Positions 45,691-55,374 of a DNA stretch of 64,000 nucleotides are shown piece after piece. The stretch is taken from positions 372,001 to 436,000 of the forward strand of contig NZ_LR733824.1 of NCBI RefSeq assembly GCF_902506535.1, in the 5' to 3' direction. Numbering within the stretch: the first letter of the stretch is position 1; the number at the start of each line of letters is the position of its first letter. Position numbers and translations under genes: made by a program. Source of the stretch: Pseudomonas sp. 8Z. GTDB taxonomy: Bacteria > Pseudomonadota > Gammaproteobacteria > Pseudomonadales > Pseudomonadaceae. The notes under the pieces were generated by a model, which saw nothing but the letters and a program-made list of their open reading frames with translations, did no database searches and was not told the origin of the DNA.

Positions 45691-46191
45691 TCACTCCAGA
45701 ATCAATTGCATAAAGGTCAGATCCAGCCAGCGGCCAAACTTGCGACCGACCTGGGGCATCTGTCCGCTGGTGACGAAGCCTGCGCGCTGGTGCAGGCGGA
45801 TCGAGGCGGCGTTTTCCGACTCGATGGCGGCGACCATGACGTGCAGGCGGGCTGCGCGGGCGCGTTCGAGCAGCGCCTGCATCAGCAGCGCGCCGAGGCC
45901 CTGGCCGCGCTGGTCGGCGCGCACGTAGACCGAGTGCTCGACGGTGTGTTTATAGCCGTCGTGCGGACGCCAGGCGCCGTAAGTGGCGTAGCCGAGTACC
46001 TCGCCGGCGGCATCACGCGCCACCAGCACGGGAAAACCGGCGGCTGTGCGTTCGGCCAGCCAGGCACGACGGTTGGCCAGATCCACCAGGATTTCGTTCC
46101 AGATCGCCGTGGTGAACTCCACCGCGTCGTTGTAGATGGCGAGGATGCCGGGTAGGTCGGCCTCACTGGCGTCTTGAATCGAGTAACTCAT
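45691..46191 (-). CDS. PA4866-like phosphinothricin/methionine sulfoximine N-acetyltransferase
   Basis: 166 aa. Begins IQDASEADLPGILAIYNDAV, with T-A-I-W-N-E, V-E-H-S-V-Y-V-R and R-G-Q-G-L-G motifs; ends RKFGRWLDLTFMQL. This closely matches PA4866, an acetyltransferase for methionine sulfoximine and related glutamate analogues. It sits between ureA and ureB as in P. aeruginosa. Confidence 0.94.
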   Translation of the reverse strand: MSYSIQDASEADLPGILAIYNDAVEFTTAIWNEILVDLANRRAWLAERTAAGFPVLVARDAAGEVLGYATYGAWRPHDGYKHTVEHSVYVRADQRGQGLGALLMQALLERARAARLHVMVAAIESENAASIRLHQRAGFVTSGQMPQVGRKFGRWLDLTFMQLILE

Positions 46192-46194
46192 GAC

Positions 46195-46497
46195 TTATGC
46201 AATCGGCTGGTGGACGGTCACCAGCTTGGTGCCGTCGGGGAAGGTGGCTTCGATCTGGATTTCCGGGATCATTTCCGGCACCCCTTCCATCACCTGTTCG
46301 CGGCTCAGCAGGGTGGTGCCGAAGTGCATCAGCTCGGCCACGGTCTGGCCGTCGCGGGCGCCTTCGAGCAGGGCGGCGGAGATATAGGCCATGGCCTCCG
46401 GGTAGTTCAGCTTGACCCCGCGCGCCAGGCGGCGCTCGGCCACCAGGCCGGCGGTGAAGATCAGCAGTTTGTCTTTCTCGCGTGGACTCAGATCCAT
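46195..46497 (-). CDS. ureA: Urease gamma subunit UreA
   Basis: 100 aa, [23 protein letters not shown]. The segment [21 protein letters not shown] and [15 protein letters not shown] are diagnostic. First structural subunit, 3 bp upstream of the PA4866-like gene. Confidence 0.97.
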   Translation of the reverse strand: MDLSPREKDKLLIFTAGLVAERRLARGVKLNYPEAMAYISAALLEGARDGQTVAELMHFGTTLLSREQVMEGVPEMIPEIQIEATFPDGTKLVTVHQPIA

Positions 46498-46580
46498 CGT
46501 GTTACTCCATTGGGGCGTATGCCTGGCATCGCCGGAATGTGTCGTGGTGGTGGGGCGGGTGTCGCTTTATACCTCCGCCG

Positions 46581-47417
46581 TCATGTACTCCAGATGCGTG
46601 GTGGCACGGCTTCGCGGCCCAGCAGTGCCGGGCGTAGCAGGCGCCACAGGGCGATCAGCCAGGCGCGCGCCTTGAGCGCTTCGCTGGCCAGGCAGCGGGC
46701 GACCAGCAGGCCGGACAGTTGGCTGAGGTCGCCGCGCACGCCGTCGACTTGCAACTCGCGGCAGCGCTCCAGCAGCTCGCTGTCCAGCTCGCCGCTGACC
46801 AGCAGGGTGGCGAACACCGGCTGGCCGTCGAGGCCGATGGGTGAGTCGAGCAGGCCGTCGCCGCCGCTCACGCGCTGGCGCTCGTGCCACAGCAGCTTGC
46901 CGTCGCGGCGCACGTCCAATACGGCCTGGAAGTGGCCGCTGGTAAAGCGTTCGTCGGCAGCCGGGCGACCGAGGGCGATGATGTCCCAGTAGAACAGGCG
47001 GGCGTCGCCGTGCAGGTCGATCTGCGTATGCAGTTCGGCCTGGGCACCGGCATAGATGATGGTTTCCTGCGGCAGCCATTCCAGGGTGGCGCCGGCATCG
47101 ACGCGCAGGCGCAGATGCTGATGGGCCACGCCTGCTGCGCGATACCACTTGGCCGCGCCGGGGCTGGTGAGCTGTGCCCAGCTTTTTTCGCCGGCATGGG
47201 CGCTGATGTCCAGGCGGTCGCCGCCGGCAATGCCGCCAGGTGGGTGCACGATGATGTGCTGGCAAACCTGCGGCCCTTCCGCGTACAGGTGTTTCTGCAC
47301 TCTAAGTGGGCCTAGGTGGCGTCTTTGCACTGGCGTGGTGCGTTCGCCCTGGCGGGCATAGGCCAGTTCCAGCTCGGCAGGCCAGCTAGGCGTGAACAGG
47401 GCGGCAGGCAGATTCAT
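46581..47417 (-). CDS. ureD: Urease accessory protein UreD
   Basis: 278 aa from the ATG at 47417 ([21 protein letters not shown]). Conserved blocks [24 protein letters not shown] and W-L-P-Q-E-T-I-I-Y identify UreD/UreH, the scaffold that receives UreF and UreG for nickel insertion. It is first in the urease operon and is preceded by a sigma-54-like element at 47458-47474. Confidence 0.96.
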   Translation of the reverse strand: MNLPAALFTPSWPAELELAYARQGERTTPVQRRHLGPLRVQKHLYAEGPQVCQHIIVHPPGGIAGGDRLDISAHAGEKSWAQLTSPGAAKWYRAAGVAHQHLRLRVDAGATLEWLPQETIIYAGAQAELHTQIDLHGDARLFYWDIIALGRPAADERFTSGHFQAVLDVRRDGKLLWHERQRVSGGDGLLDSPIGLDGQPVFATLLVSGELDSELLERCRELQVDGVRGDLSQLSGLLVARCLASEALKARAWLIALWRLLRPALLGREAVPPRIWST

Positions 47418-47457
47418 GGCAGGGCGGGTGTTCCACTCGATTATTGACCGAGTGGGC

Positions 47458-47474
47458 AAGCAAGAGGCGTGCCC
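47458..47474 (-). promoter_or_regulatory. Sigma-54-type promoter for the ureD operon
   Basis: On the minus strand GGGCACGCCTCTTGCTT fits TGGCACG-N4-TTGCW with one change at the first base and exact GG-N10-GC spacing. Expected transcription start is ~30 nt before ureD. Confidence 0.65.
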
Positions 47475-47509
47475 CGAACCAATTCGGTGCGCGTTGGCCT
47501 TTGTGTTCA

Positions 47510-47526
47510 GGCACCCTGTGATTGCA
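47510..47526. promoter_or_regulatory. Weak NtrC-like dyad upstream of ureD
   Basis: GGCACC-CTGTG-ATTGCA matches TGCACC-N5-GGTGCA at 9 of 12 positions. It is ~45 bp from the -24/-12 element, closer than usual. Confidence 0.35.
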
Positions 47527-47549
47527 TATGTGCTGCGGGCTTGGTGGCC

Positions 47550-47582
47550 GTAGGGCGAGCGCATCAGGCACGCTCGCCCTAC
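47550..47582. terminator. 12-bp perfect hairpin after the SDR gene
   Basis: GTAGGGCGAGCG and its exact complement are separated by 9 nt. The hairpin begins 11 bp past the SDR stop on the minus strand. Its sequence is REP-like. Confidence 0.6.
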
Positions 47583-47592
47583 GGTGAGCGTT

Positions 47593-48366
<774 letters not shown>

Positions 48367-48401
48367 TCACAGTTGGATCGCTGGTTATACGCCAGCGATG
48401 G

Positions 48402-48545
48402 TCATACGGACAGTTCGAGGAACTGCTGCACGCGTTCGGTTGCCGGTTTGATCAAGAGTTTCCGGCGCGCATGTCTCGATCAGCAGGCCCTTTTCCAGGC
48501 ACTTCACCTGATTCGAGGCCCGGCGTGTCGAAGAGGATAACCTTT
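48402..48545 (-). pseudogene. Remnant of an HisP/GlnQ-type ABC ATPase C-terminus
   Basis: On the minus strand a segment reads KVILFDTPGLESGE, like a decayed Walker B (ILFDEPTSALDPE). Then in another phase comes CLEKGLLIETCAPETL, and after a +1 shift KPATERVQQFLELSV and a stop. The order and spacing of the last two match polar amino-acid ABC ATPase ends. Most of the gene is missing. Confidence 0.4.
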
Positions 48546-48586
48546 GAGCACGGGTGTTTATTGGCTTGAATGAGCTCAAGCCACAA

Positions 48587-48806
48587 GATGCGGCCCGTGC
48601 ACGCCTTCGGCTCCATGTTTTCGCCATGGCCTATCACCAGCAACTGACGCTCTCTGGATAGAGGATCTGGCGGGTTGCACCCGCCCTACATTTCTATCGG
48701 ATCGCCACCAGGGCGCGCATGCCTTCGGTTTCCAGTTTTCGCCATGGCCCATCATCAGTTATTGATGCTCTCTGATGAAGGATTAGGCGGGTTTCACCCG
48801 CCCTAC
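48587..48806. repeat. Two partial duplications of the urtE 3' end, each with a REP unit
   Basis: 48587-48640 and 48700-48758 each resemble the last ~70 bases of urtE (GCACGCCTTCGGCTTCCATG region) but lack a 22-bp segment that lies between two CTCGCCACGG repeats in urtE. Both are followed by a TGACGCTCTCTGA-like linker and a REP unit, so the whole ~115-bp block is tandemly repeated. Confidence 0.75.
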
Positions 48807-48814
48807 GCTGCGCA

Positions 48815-49513
48815 TCAGATCGCTACCAGGCCGCGCACGCCTTCGGCTTCCATGTTCTCGCCACGGCCTTGCTGGACGATCTCGCCACGGCTCATCACCA
48901 GGTACTGGTCGGCCAGTTCGGCGGCAAAATCGTAGAACTGCTCGACCAGCAGGATGGCCATGTCGCCACGCTCGGCGAGTTTCTTGATTACCACGCCGAT
49001 CTCCTTGATCACCGAGGGCTGGATGCCTTCGGTAGGCTCGTCGAGGATCAGCAGGCGCGGCTGGCTGGCCAGGGCGCGGCCAATTGCAAGCTGTTGCTGC
49101 TGGCCGCCAGAGAGATCGCCGCCACGGCGGTGCTTCATCTCGCGCAGCACCGGGAACAGCTCGTAGATAAATTCCGGTACGGCCTTGGCCTGGCTGCCGG
49201 GAAAGCGTGACAGGCCCATCAGCAGGTTTTCTTCCACGGTCAGGCGACCGAAGATTTCGCGCCCCTGCGGCACGTAGGCGATACCGGCGTGCACGCGCTG
49301 GTGCGGTTTGAAGCCGGTGATGGCCTTGCCTTCCCATTGCACGCTGCCGTCTTTGGCCGGGATCAGGCCCATCAGGCATTTGAGCAGGGTGGTTTTGCCC
49401 ACACCGTTACGACCGAGCAGGCAGGTGACTTCGCCGACCTTCACGTCGAACGACAGGCCGCGCAGGATGTGGCTGCCGCCGTAATACTGGTGGAGTTGTT
49501 GGACTTGCAGCAT
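48815..49513 (-). CDS. urtE: Urea ABC transporter ATP-binding protein UrtE
   Basis: 232 aa. Walker A G34-R-N-G-V-G-K-T41, signature LSGGQ at 134-138, Walker B LLILDEP at 154-160. Resembles LivF. Its end (RGENMEAEGVRGLVAI) is typical of UrtE. It is last in the urt operon, separated from urtD by 99 bp with a REP element. Confidence 0.96.
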   Translation of the reverse strand: MLQVQQLHQYYGGSHILRGLSFDVKVGEVTCLLGRNGVGKTTLLKCLMGLIPAKDGSVQWEGKAITGFKPHQRVHAGIAYVPQGREIFGRLTVEENLLMGLSRFPGSQAKAVPEFIYELFPVLREMKHRRGGDLSGGQQQQLAIGRALASQPRLLILDEPTEGIQPSVIKEIGVVIKKLAERGDMAILLVEQFYDFAAELADQYLVMSRGEIVQQGRGENMEAEGVRGLVAI

Positions 49514-49552
49514 ATCGATGTCCTTTATTCGTTTTGCGGGCGGCGAACCGAT

Positions 49553-49607
49553 TAGCCGCGATGCTTTTGATCTTTAAGCGCTCGCGGCTAAAGCCCCTCC
49601 CACAGGT
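49553..49607. repeat. REP-type inverted repeat between urtD and urtE
   Basis: TTAGCCGCGA and TCGCGGCTAAAGCCCCTCCCACAG face each other across ~20 nt. Same class as 44772 and 17911. Confidence 0.7.
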
Positions 49608-49612
49608 ATGCG

Positions 49613-50445
<833 letters not shown>

Positions 50446-50449
<4 letters not shown>

Positions 50450-51534
50450 TGATCCTTTTCCTTGCGTAGCAGGCCCACCACGCCACGCGGCAGATACAGG
50501 GTGACGACGATGAACAGGGCGCCGAGCGCGAACAGCCAGTATTCCGGGAAGGCCACGGTGAACCAGCTCTTCATGCCGTTGACGATACCGGCGCCGAGCA
50601 GCGGCCCGATCAGCGTGCCGCGCCCGCCGAGGGCGACCCAGACGGCGGCTTCGATGGACTGCGTCGGCGCCATCTCGCTGGGGTTGATGATGCCCACCAG
50701 CGGCACGTACAGCGCCCCGGCCAGACCGCACAGCACCGCGCTCAAAACCCAGATGAACAGCTTGTAGCCACGCGGATCGTAGCCGCAGAACATCACCCGA
50801 TTCTCGGCGTCACGCAGGGCGGTGAGCACACGGCCGAACTTGCTGCGCGCCAGGCGAAAGCCCAGGTACAGGCTGCCGACCAGCAACAAAACGGTGGCCA
50901 TGAACAACACCGCGCGGGTGCCCTGCGCGGTGATGTCGAAGCCGAGAATGCGGGTGAAACCGGTAAAGCCGTTGTTGCCGCCGAAGCCGGTTTCGTTGCG
51001 GAAGAACAAGAGCATGCCGGCGAAGGTCAGCGCCTGGGTCATGATCGAGAAGTACACGCCCTTGATCCGCGAGCGGAAGGCGAAGAAGCCGAACACCAGC
51101 GCCAGCAGGCCGGGCGCCAGTACCACCAGGCACATGGCCCAGAGGAAGCTGGAGGTACCGTACCAGTACCAGGGCAGCTCGTTCCAGGCGAGAAAGCTCA
51201 TAAAGGCTGGAAGGCCGTCACCGGCGCTCTGGCGCATCAGGTACATGCCCATGGCGTAGCCGCCGAGGGCGAAGAACAGGCCGTGGCCCAGCGACAGCAT
51301 GCCGGCGTAGCCCCAGACCAGATCCAGCGCCAGGGCGACGATGGCGTAGCAGAGGATCTTGCCCACCAGCGTTAGGCTGTAGGCCGTCACGTGCAGGGTG
51401 TGGTCGGCGGGCAGCAGATGCAGTAGCGGCATGGCGACAAGGATCGCCAGCACCAGCAGGCCGATGCCCAGCGAGATCTGCGGGCCGAGCTTGGCGCTGG
51501 CGCGGGCCAGCAGCGTTTGATTTATCGCATTCAT
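50446..51534 (-). CDS. urtC: Urea ABC transporter permease UrtC
   Basis: 362 aa. LivM-type permease with about ten membrane helices. The segment LDLVWGYAGMLSLGHGLFFALGGYAMGMY is conserved in UrtC, as is the RNETGFGGNNGFTGF loop. Forms the channel with UrtB. Confidence 0.95.
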
Positions 51535-51560
51535 CAGTCGATCACTCGTCTGTTATTTCC

Positions 51561-51628
51561 GTAGGGCGGGTGCAACCCGCCGCACAGCGATGGCGTTCGG
51601 TAGAGGTGGCGGGTTTCACCCGCCCTAC
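51561..51628. repeat. REP pair between urtB and urtC
   Basis: GTAGGGCGGGTGCAACCCGCC and a reversed GGCGGGTTTCACCCGCCCTAC are separated by ~25 nt. They fill most of the 111-bp gap. Confidence 0.8.
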
Positions 51629-51645
51629 GCTCGATGGCGCGCTCA

Positions 51646-53220
51646 TCAATCGATCACCCGGCCTTTCAAGGCGAACAGGCCCTGCGGGCGTTTCTGGATG
51701 AACAGAATGATCAGCGCGAGGATGAGGATTTTGCCCAGCACGGCGCCAATCTGCGGTTCGAGGAACTTGTTCACCACCCCCAGGCCGAAGGCAGCCAGCA
51801 CGCTACCGGCCAACTGGCCAACGCCGCCGAGCACCACCACCAGGAAGGAGTCGATGATGTAGCTCTGGCCGAGATCCGGGCCGACGTTGCCGATCTGGCT
51901 CAGGGCCACGCCGCCAAGGCCGGCGATGCCGGAGCCGAGGCCGAAGGCGAGCATGTCCACGCGCCCGGTGGGCACGCCGCAGCAGGCGGCCATGTTGCGG
52001 TTCTGCGTCACGGCACGCACGTTCAGGCCCAAGCGCGTCTTGTTCAGCAGCAGCCAGGTCAGCACCACCACGAACAGGGCGAAGCCGATGATGACGATGC
52101 GGTTGTACGGCAGCACCAGATTCGGCAGCACCTGCATGCCGCCGGAGAGCCAGGCCGGGTTGGCCACTTCGACGTTCTGCGCGCCGAAGGTGACGCGCAC
52201 CAGTTGAATCAGGATCAGGCTGATGCCCCAGGTGGCCAACAGGGTTTCCAGCGGGCGGCCATAGAGATGGCGAATCACCGTGCGCTCCAGCGCCATGCCG
52301 ATGCAGGCGGTGACCACGAAGGCAATCGGCAGCGCGGCCAGCGGATAGAGTTCGAGATAGCCTGGGGCGAGTTTCTGAAAGCTCAGTTGCACCACGTAAG
52401 TGGTGTAGGCGCCGAGCATCAGCATCTCGCCGTGGGCCATGTTGATCACCCCGAGCAGGCCGAAGGTGATGGCCAGGCCGAGGGCGGCGAGCAGCAGGAT
52501 CGAGCCCAGCGACAGGCCGCTGAAGGCCTGGCCGAGCACCTCGCCGATCATCAGTTTGTTGTTGATCCGCGCCAGGCTCTGACGTGCGGCGCTGAGCACC
52601 GTGGTGTCGCTCTCCTGGCCGCCGTCGATCAGCGACTGCAGACGGGTGCGTGCCAGTGGCTCTCCGGTTTCGCCCAGGCGCTGCACCGCGGCCAGGCGCA
52701 CGGCGGGATCCTCGGCCACCAGTTGCAGGTTGGCCAGGGCCAGGGTGATGGCGTCTTTTACCGCGTTATCGGCTTCGATGCTCAGACGACTTTCCAGCAG
52801 TGGCAGCAGGGCCGCCGGGGTGTTGCGTTGCAGTTGCTGGGCGGCCTCAAGGCGCTGGGCCGCATCATCGCCGAGCAATTGATGGCTGGCCAGGGCGGTG
52901 GCGGTCAGGCCGCGCAAACGGTTGTTCAGGCGCACCTTGCGCGGCGTGCCGTTGGCTGCGGCGTCGCCTTCGGCGGCCTGCCAGGTGTCGTCATCCTGTT
53001 CGATAAAGGCGCGCTTGTCGGCGTCGCTGCCAACGCGGCCCTGCTGCAGGGCCTGCAGCAGCGGCATGCGTTCGGCTTTGGGCGCGGCGGCCCAGCTTTG
53101 CAGCAGCTTGGCCTGCTTGCCAGCGTTGGCGGCGACGAAGTCGTCGGCCTCGCCCGCGTTCGCTGCCAGTGGCAGGCAGAGCAGCAGGCTCAGCAAAATT
53201 CGGGTAAGGGCAGTGTGCAT
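51646..53220 (-). CDS. urtB: Urea ABC transporter permease UrtB
   Basis: 524 aa. A signal peptide (MHTALTRILLSLLLCLPLAANA) and a ~210-residue helical periplasmic region with HEAT-like pattern (LLESRLSIEADNAVKDAITLAL, AVRLAAVQRLGETGEP) precede the LivH-like permease starting near residue 235. The long N-terminus is normal for proteobacterial UrtB. GLGSGIAGLGGVALSQIGNVGP is a family hallmark. Confidence 0.95.
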   Translation of the reverse strand: MHTALTRILLSLLLCLPLAANAGEADDFVAANAGKQAKLLQSWAAAPKAERMPLLQALQQGRVGSDADKRAFIEQDDDTWQAAEGDAAANGTPRKVRLNNRLRGLTATALASHQLLGDDAAQRLEAAQQLQRNTPAALLPLLESRLSIEADNAVKDAITLALANLQLVAEDPAVRLAAVQRLGETGEPLARTRLQSLIDGGQESDTTVLSAARQSLARINNKLMIGEVLGQAFSGLSLGSILLLAALGLAITFGLLGVINMAHGEMLMLGAYTTYVVQLSFQKLAPGYLELYPLAALPIAFVVTACIGMALERTVIRHLYGRPLETLLATWGISLILIQLVRVTFGAQNVEVANPAWLSGGMQVLPNLVLPYNRIVIIGFALFVVVLTWLLLNKTRLGLNVRAVTQNRNMAACCGVPTGRVDMLAFGLGSGIAGLGGVALSQIGNVGPDLGQSYIIDSFLVVVLGGVGQLAGSVLAAFGLGVVNKFLEPQIGAVLGKILILALIILFIQKRPQGLFALKGRVID

Positions 53221-53236
53221 CAGGTGTGTCCTTGGC

Positions 53237-53287
53237 GTAGCCCGGATGCAATCCGGGACAGCTCTCCCCGGATTGCATCCGGGCTAC
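53237..53287. repeat. REP palindrome between urtA and urtB
   Basis: 21-bp arms GTAGCCCGGATGCAATCCGG(G) and exact complement surround a 9-nt loop. It differs in sequence from the other REP classes here. Confidence 0.8.
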
Positions 53288-53332
53288 TTTTGTCCTCTCC
53301 CTGCACGGTCGGTGCAGGGAGAGGCTTTTGCC

Positions 53333-54598
53333 TCAGTTCGACTTGACCGGGTGATCCGGCTTCTTGTCGTTGCCTTCGATGTACGGGCTCCACGGCTGGG
53401 CGCGAATCGGGCTCTCGGTCTGCCAGACCACGGAGAACTGACCGTCATCCTGGATCTCGCCGATCATCACTGGCTTGTGCAGGTGGTGGTTGGTCTTGTC
53501 CATGGTCAGGGTGAAGCCGCTCGGCGCGTCGAAGGTCTGCCCGGCCATGGCCTCGCGCACCTTGTCGACGTCGGTGGTGCCGGCCTTCTCGACGGCCTGC
53601 GCCCACATGTGGATGCCCACGTAGGTGGCTTCCATCGGGTCGTTGGTGACCACGGTGTTGGCATTCGGCAGGTTCTTGGCCTTGGCATAGGCCTTCCAGT
53701 CGGCGACGAACTTCTCGTTGACCGGGTTATCCACGGACTGGAAGTAGTTCCAGGCCGCCAGGTGGCCGACCAGCGGCTTGGTGTCGATGCCGCGCAGTTC
53801 TTCTTCGCCCACGGAGAAGGCCACCACCGGCACTTCGGTGGCGTCCAGGCCCTGGTTGGCCAGCTCCTTGTAGAACGGTACGTTGGAGTCGCCGTTGACG
53901 GTGGAGATCACGGCGGTCTTGCCGCCGGCGGCGAACTTCTTGATGTTGGCGACGATGGTTTGATAGTCGCTGTGGCCGAAGGGGGTGTAGATCTCTTCGA
54001 TATCCTTGTCGGCGATGCCCTTGCTGTGCAGGAAGGCGCGCAGGATCTTGTTGGTGGTGCGCGGGTAGACGTAGTCGGTGCCGAGCAGGAAGAAGCGCTT
54101 GGCGCTGCCGCCGTCTTCGCTGAGCAGGTATTCCACCGCCGGGATGGCCTGCTGGTTTGGCGCGGCGCCGGTGTAGAAGACGTTCGGCGACATTTCTTCG
54201 CCTTCGTATTGCACCGGGTAGAACAGCAGGCCGTTGAGTTCTTCATAGACCGGCAGCACGGATTTGCGCGACACGCTGGTCCAGCAGCCGAAGGTCACGG
54301 CGACCTTGTCCTGGGTCAGCAGTTGGCGGCCCTTCTCGGCGAACAGCGGCCAGTTGGAGGCGGGGTCGACCACCACCGGCTCCAGTTTCTTGCCGAGCAC
54401 ACCACCCTTGGCGTTGATCTCGTCAATGGTCATCAGCGCCATGTCTTTGAGCGAGGTTTCCGAAATGGCCATGGTGCCGGACAGCGAGTGCAGGATGCCG
54501 ACCTTGATGGTCTCGGCGGCCTGGATGGTCCAGGACAGGCCCATGGCGGCGATGGACGCGGAAAGAGTGAAGGCCTTGATCAGGCGGCGACGTTGCAT
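53333..54598 (-). CDS. urtA: Urea ABC transporter substrate-binding protein UrtA
   Basis: 421 aa. Twin-basic-rich signal region (MQRRRLIKAFTLSASIAAMGL) and mature start AAETIKVGILHSLSGTMAISE. T-S-V-S-R-K-S-V-L-P-V-Y-E, N-G-L-L-F-Y-P-V-Q-Y-E-G-E-E and T-D-Y-V-Y-P-R are conserved in UrtA urea/short-chain amide binding proteins. Periplasmic. Confidence 0.96.
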   Translation of the reverse strand: MQRRRLIKAFTLSASIAAMGLSWTIQAAETIKVGILHSLSGTMAISETSLKDMALMTIDEINAKGGVLGKKLEPVVVDPASNWPLFAEKGRQLLTQDKVAVTFGCWTSVSRKSVLPVYEELNGLLFYPVQYEGEEMSPNVFYTGAAPNQQAIPAVEYLLSEDGGSAKRFFLLGTDYVYPRTTNKILRAFLHSKGIADKDIEEIYTPFGHSDYQTIVANIKKFAAGGKTAVISTVNGDSNVPFYKELANQGLDATEVPVVAFSVGEEELRGIDTKPLVGHLAAWNYFQSVDNPVNEKFVADWKAYAKAKNLPNANTVVTNDPMEATYVGIHMWAQAVEKAGTTDVDKVREAMAGQTFDAPSGFTLTMDKTNHHLHKPVMIGEIQDDGQFSVVWQTESPIRAQPWSPYIEGNDKKPDHPVKSN

Positions 54599-54661
54599 GG
54601 TGCGATCTCCATTCTCGAATGTGAGTAAGCGGACAGCGTTGTTATGGGTATGCAGTGAAGG

Positions 54662-55366
54662 TCATGGCTTTGTCGGCTCTACGCGCTGGCGCGCGCCGTA
54701 CAGCCTGTGCAAGGTGATGCTGTGCACCTGCGCCTGGCTGACCTCTATATGGCTCTTGAGCAATTGCTGTGCCTCTTCTGAACGACGGGTCAGGATTGCC
54801 TGGAGAATCTGCCCGTGCTCGGCGTAGGTGAGGTCGATGCGCGGCGCCTGGGTGAAGTCCAGGCGCCTTAGAATGCGGATCTTCTCGCTGACCTCACGGT
54901 GCACGCGGGCCATCTCCTGATTGCCGGCGGCCTCCAGCAATTGGCAGTGAAAGGCCTCGTCGAGCTGAGCTACGACGGCGCCATCCTGCAAGCGCTGCTG
55001 TTCTTGCACCAGCCAGGTGCGCGCGAGCGCTTGCAGTGCAGTGGGTTGTTCGTCGGTGGGGCGCTGGCAGATGCGCCGCACCGCTTCGAGTTCGAGGACG
55101 ATGCGCAGCTCGTAGAGCTCGTCGAACTGCGCGAAGTCCAATGCCCGTACCTGCCAGCCGCTGCGAAAGTGCACGTCCAGATAGCCGTCGCGTTGCAAGC
55201 GGTGCAGCGCCTGGCGCACCGGCGTGCGGCTGGCGGCCATGCGCGCGGCGACCTCGCCTTCGGAGAAGCGATCACCGGGCATCAGGCGGAACTCGAAGAT
55301 GTCGTCCTTGAGCCGGGCGTAGATGCGCTCGGCCAGGCTCTGCGGGCGTTCGGCGGTACTCGACAT
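54662..55366 (-). CDS. GntR-family (FadR/FCD-type) transcriptional regulator
   Basis: 234 aa from the ATG at 55366. Winged helix at ~12-75 (LAERIYARLKDDIFEFRLMPGDRFSEGEVAARM...SRTPVRQALHRL), then an all-helical FCD ligand domain with metal-binding His in AFHCQLLEAAGN and LLKSHIEVS. It lies between atzF (8 bp) and urtA (63 bp) and likely controls this urea/allophanate operon. Confidence 0.9.
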   Translation of the reverse strand: MSSTAERPQSLAERIYARLKDDIFEFRLMPGDRFSEGEVAARMAASRTPVRQALHRLQRDGYLDVHFRSGWQVRALDFAQFDELYELRIVLELEAVRRICQRPTDEQPTALQALARTWLVQEQQRLQDGAVVAQLDEAFHCQLLEAAGNQEMARVHREVSEKIRILRRLDFTQAPRIDLTYAEHGQILQAILTRRSEEAQQLLKSHIEVSQAQVHSITLHRLYGARQRVEPTKP

Positions 55367-55374
55367 GAGCGGGC

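Noticed and set aside
51634..54628. Two long plus-strand frames opposite urtA and urtB
   Set aside because: They mirror the real permease and binding-protein genes and show no family features.
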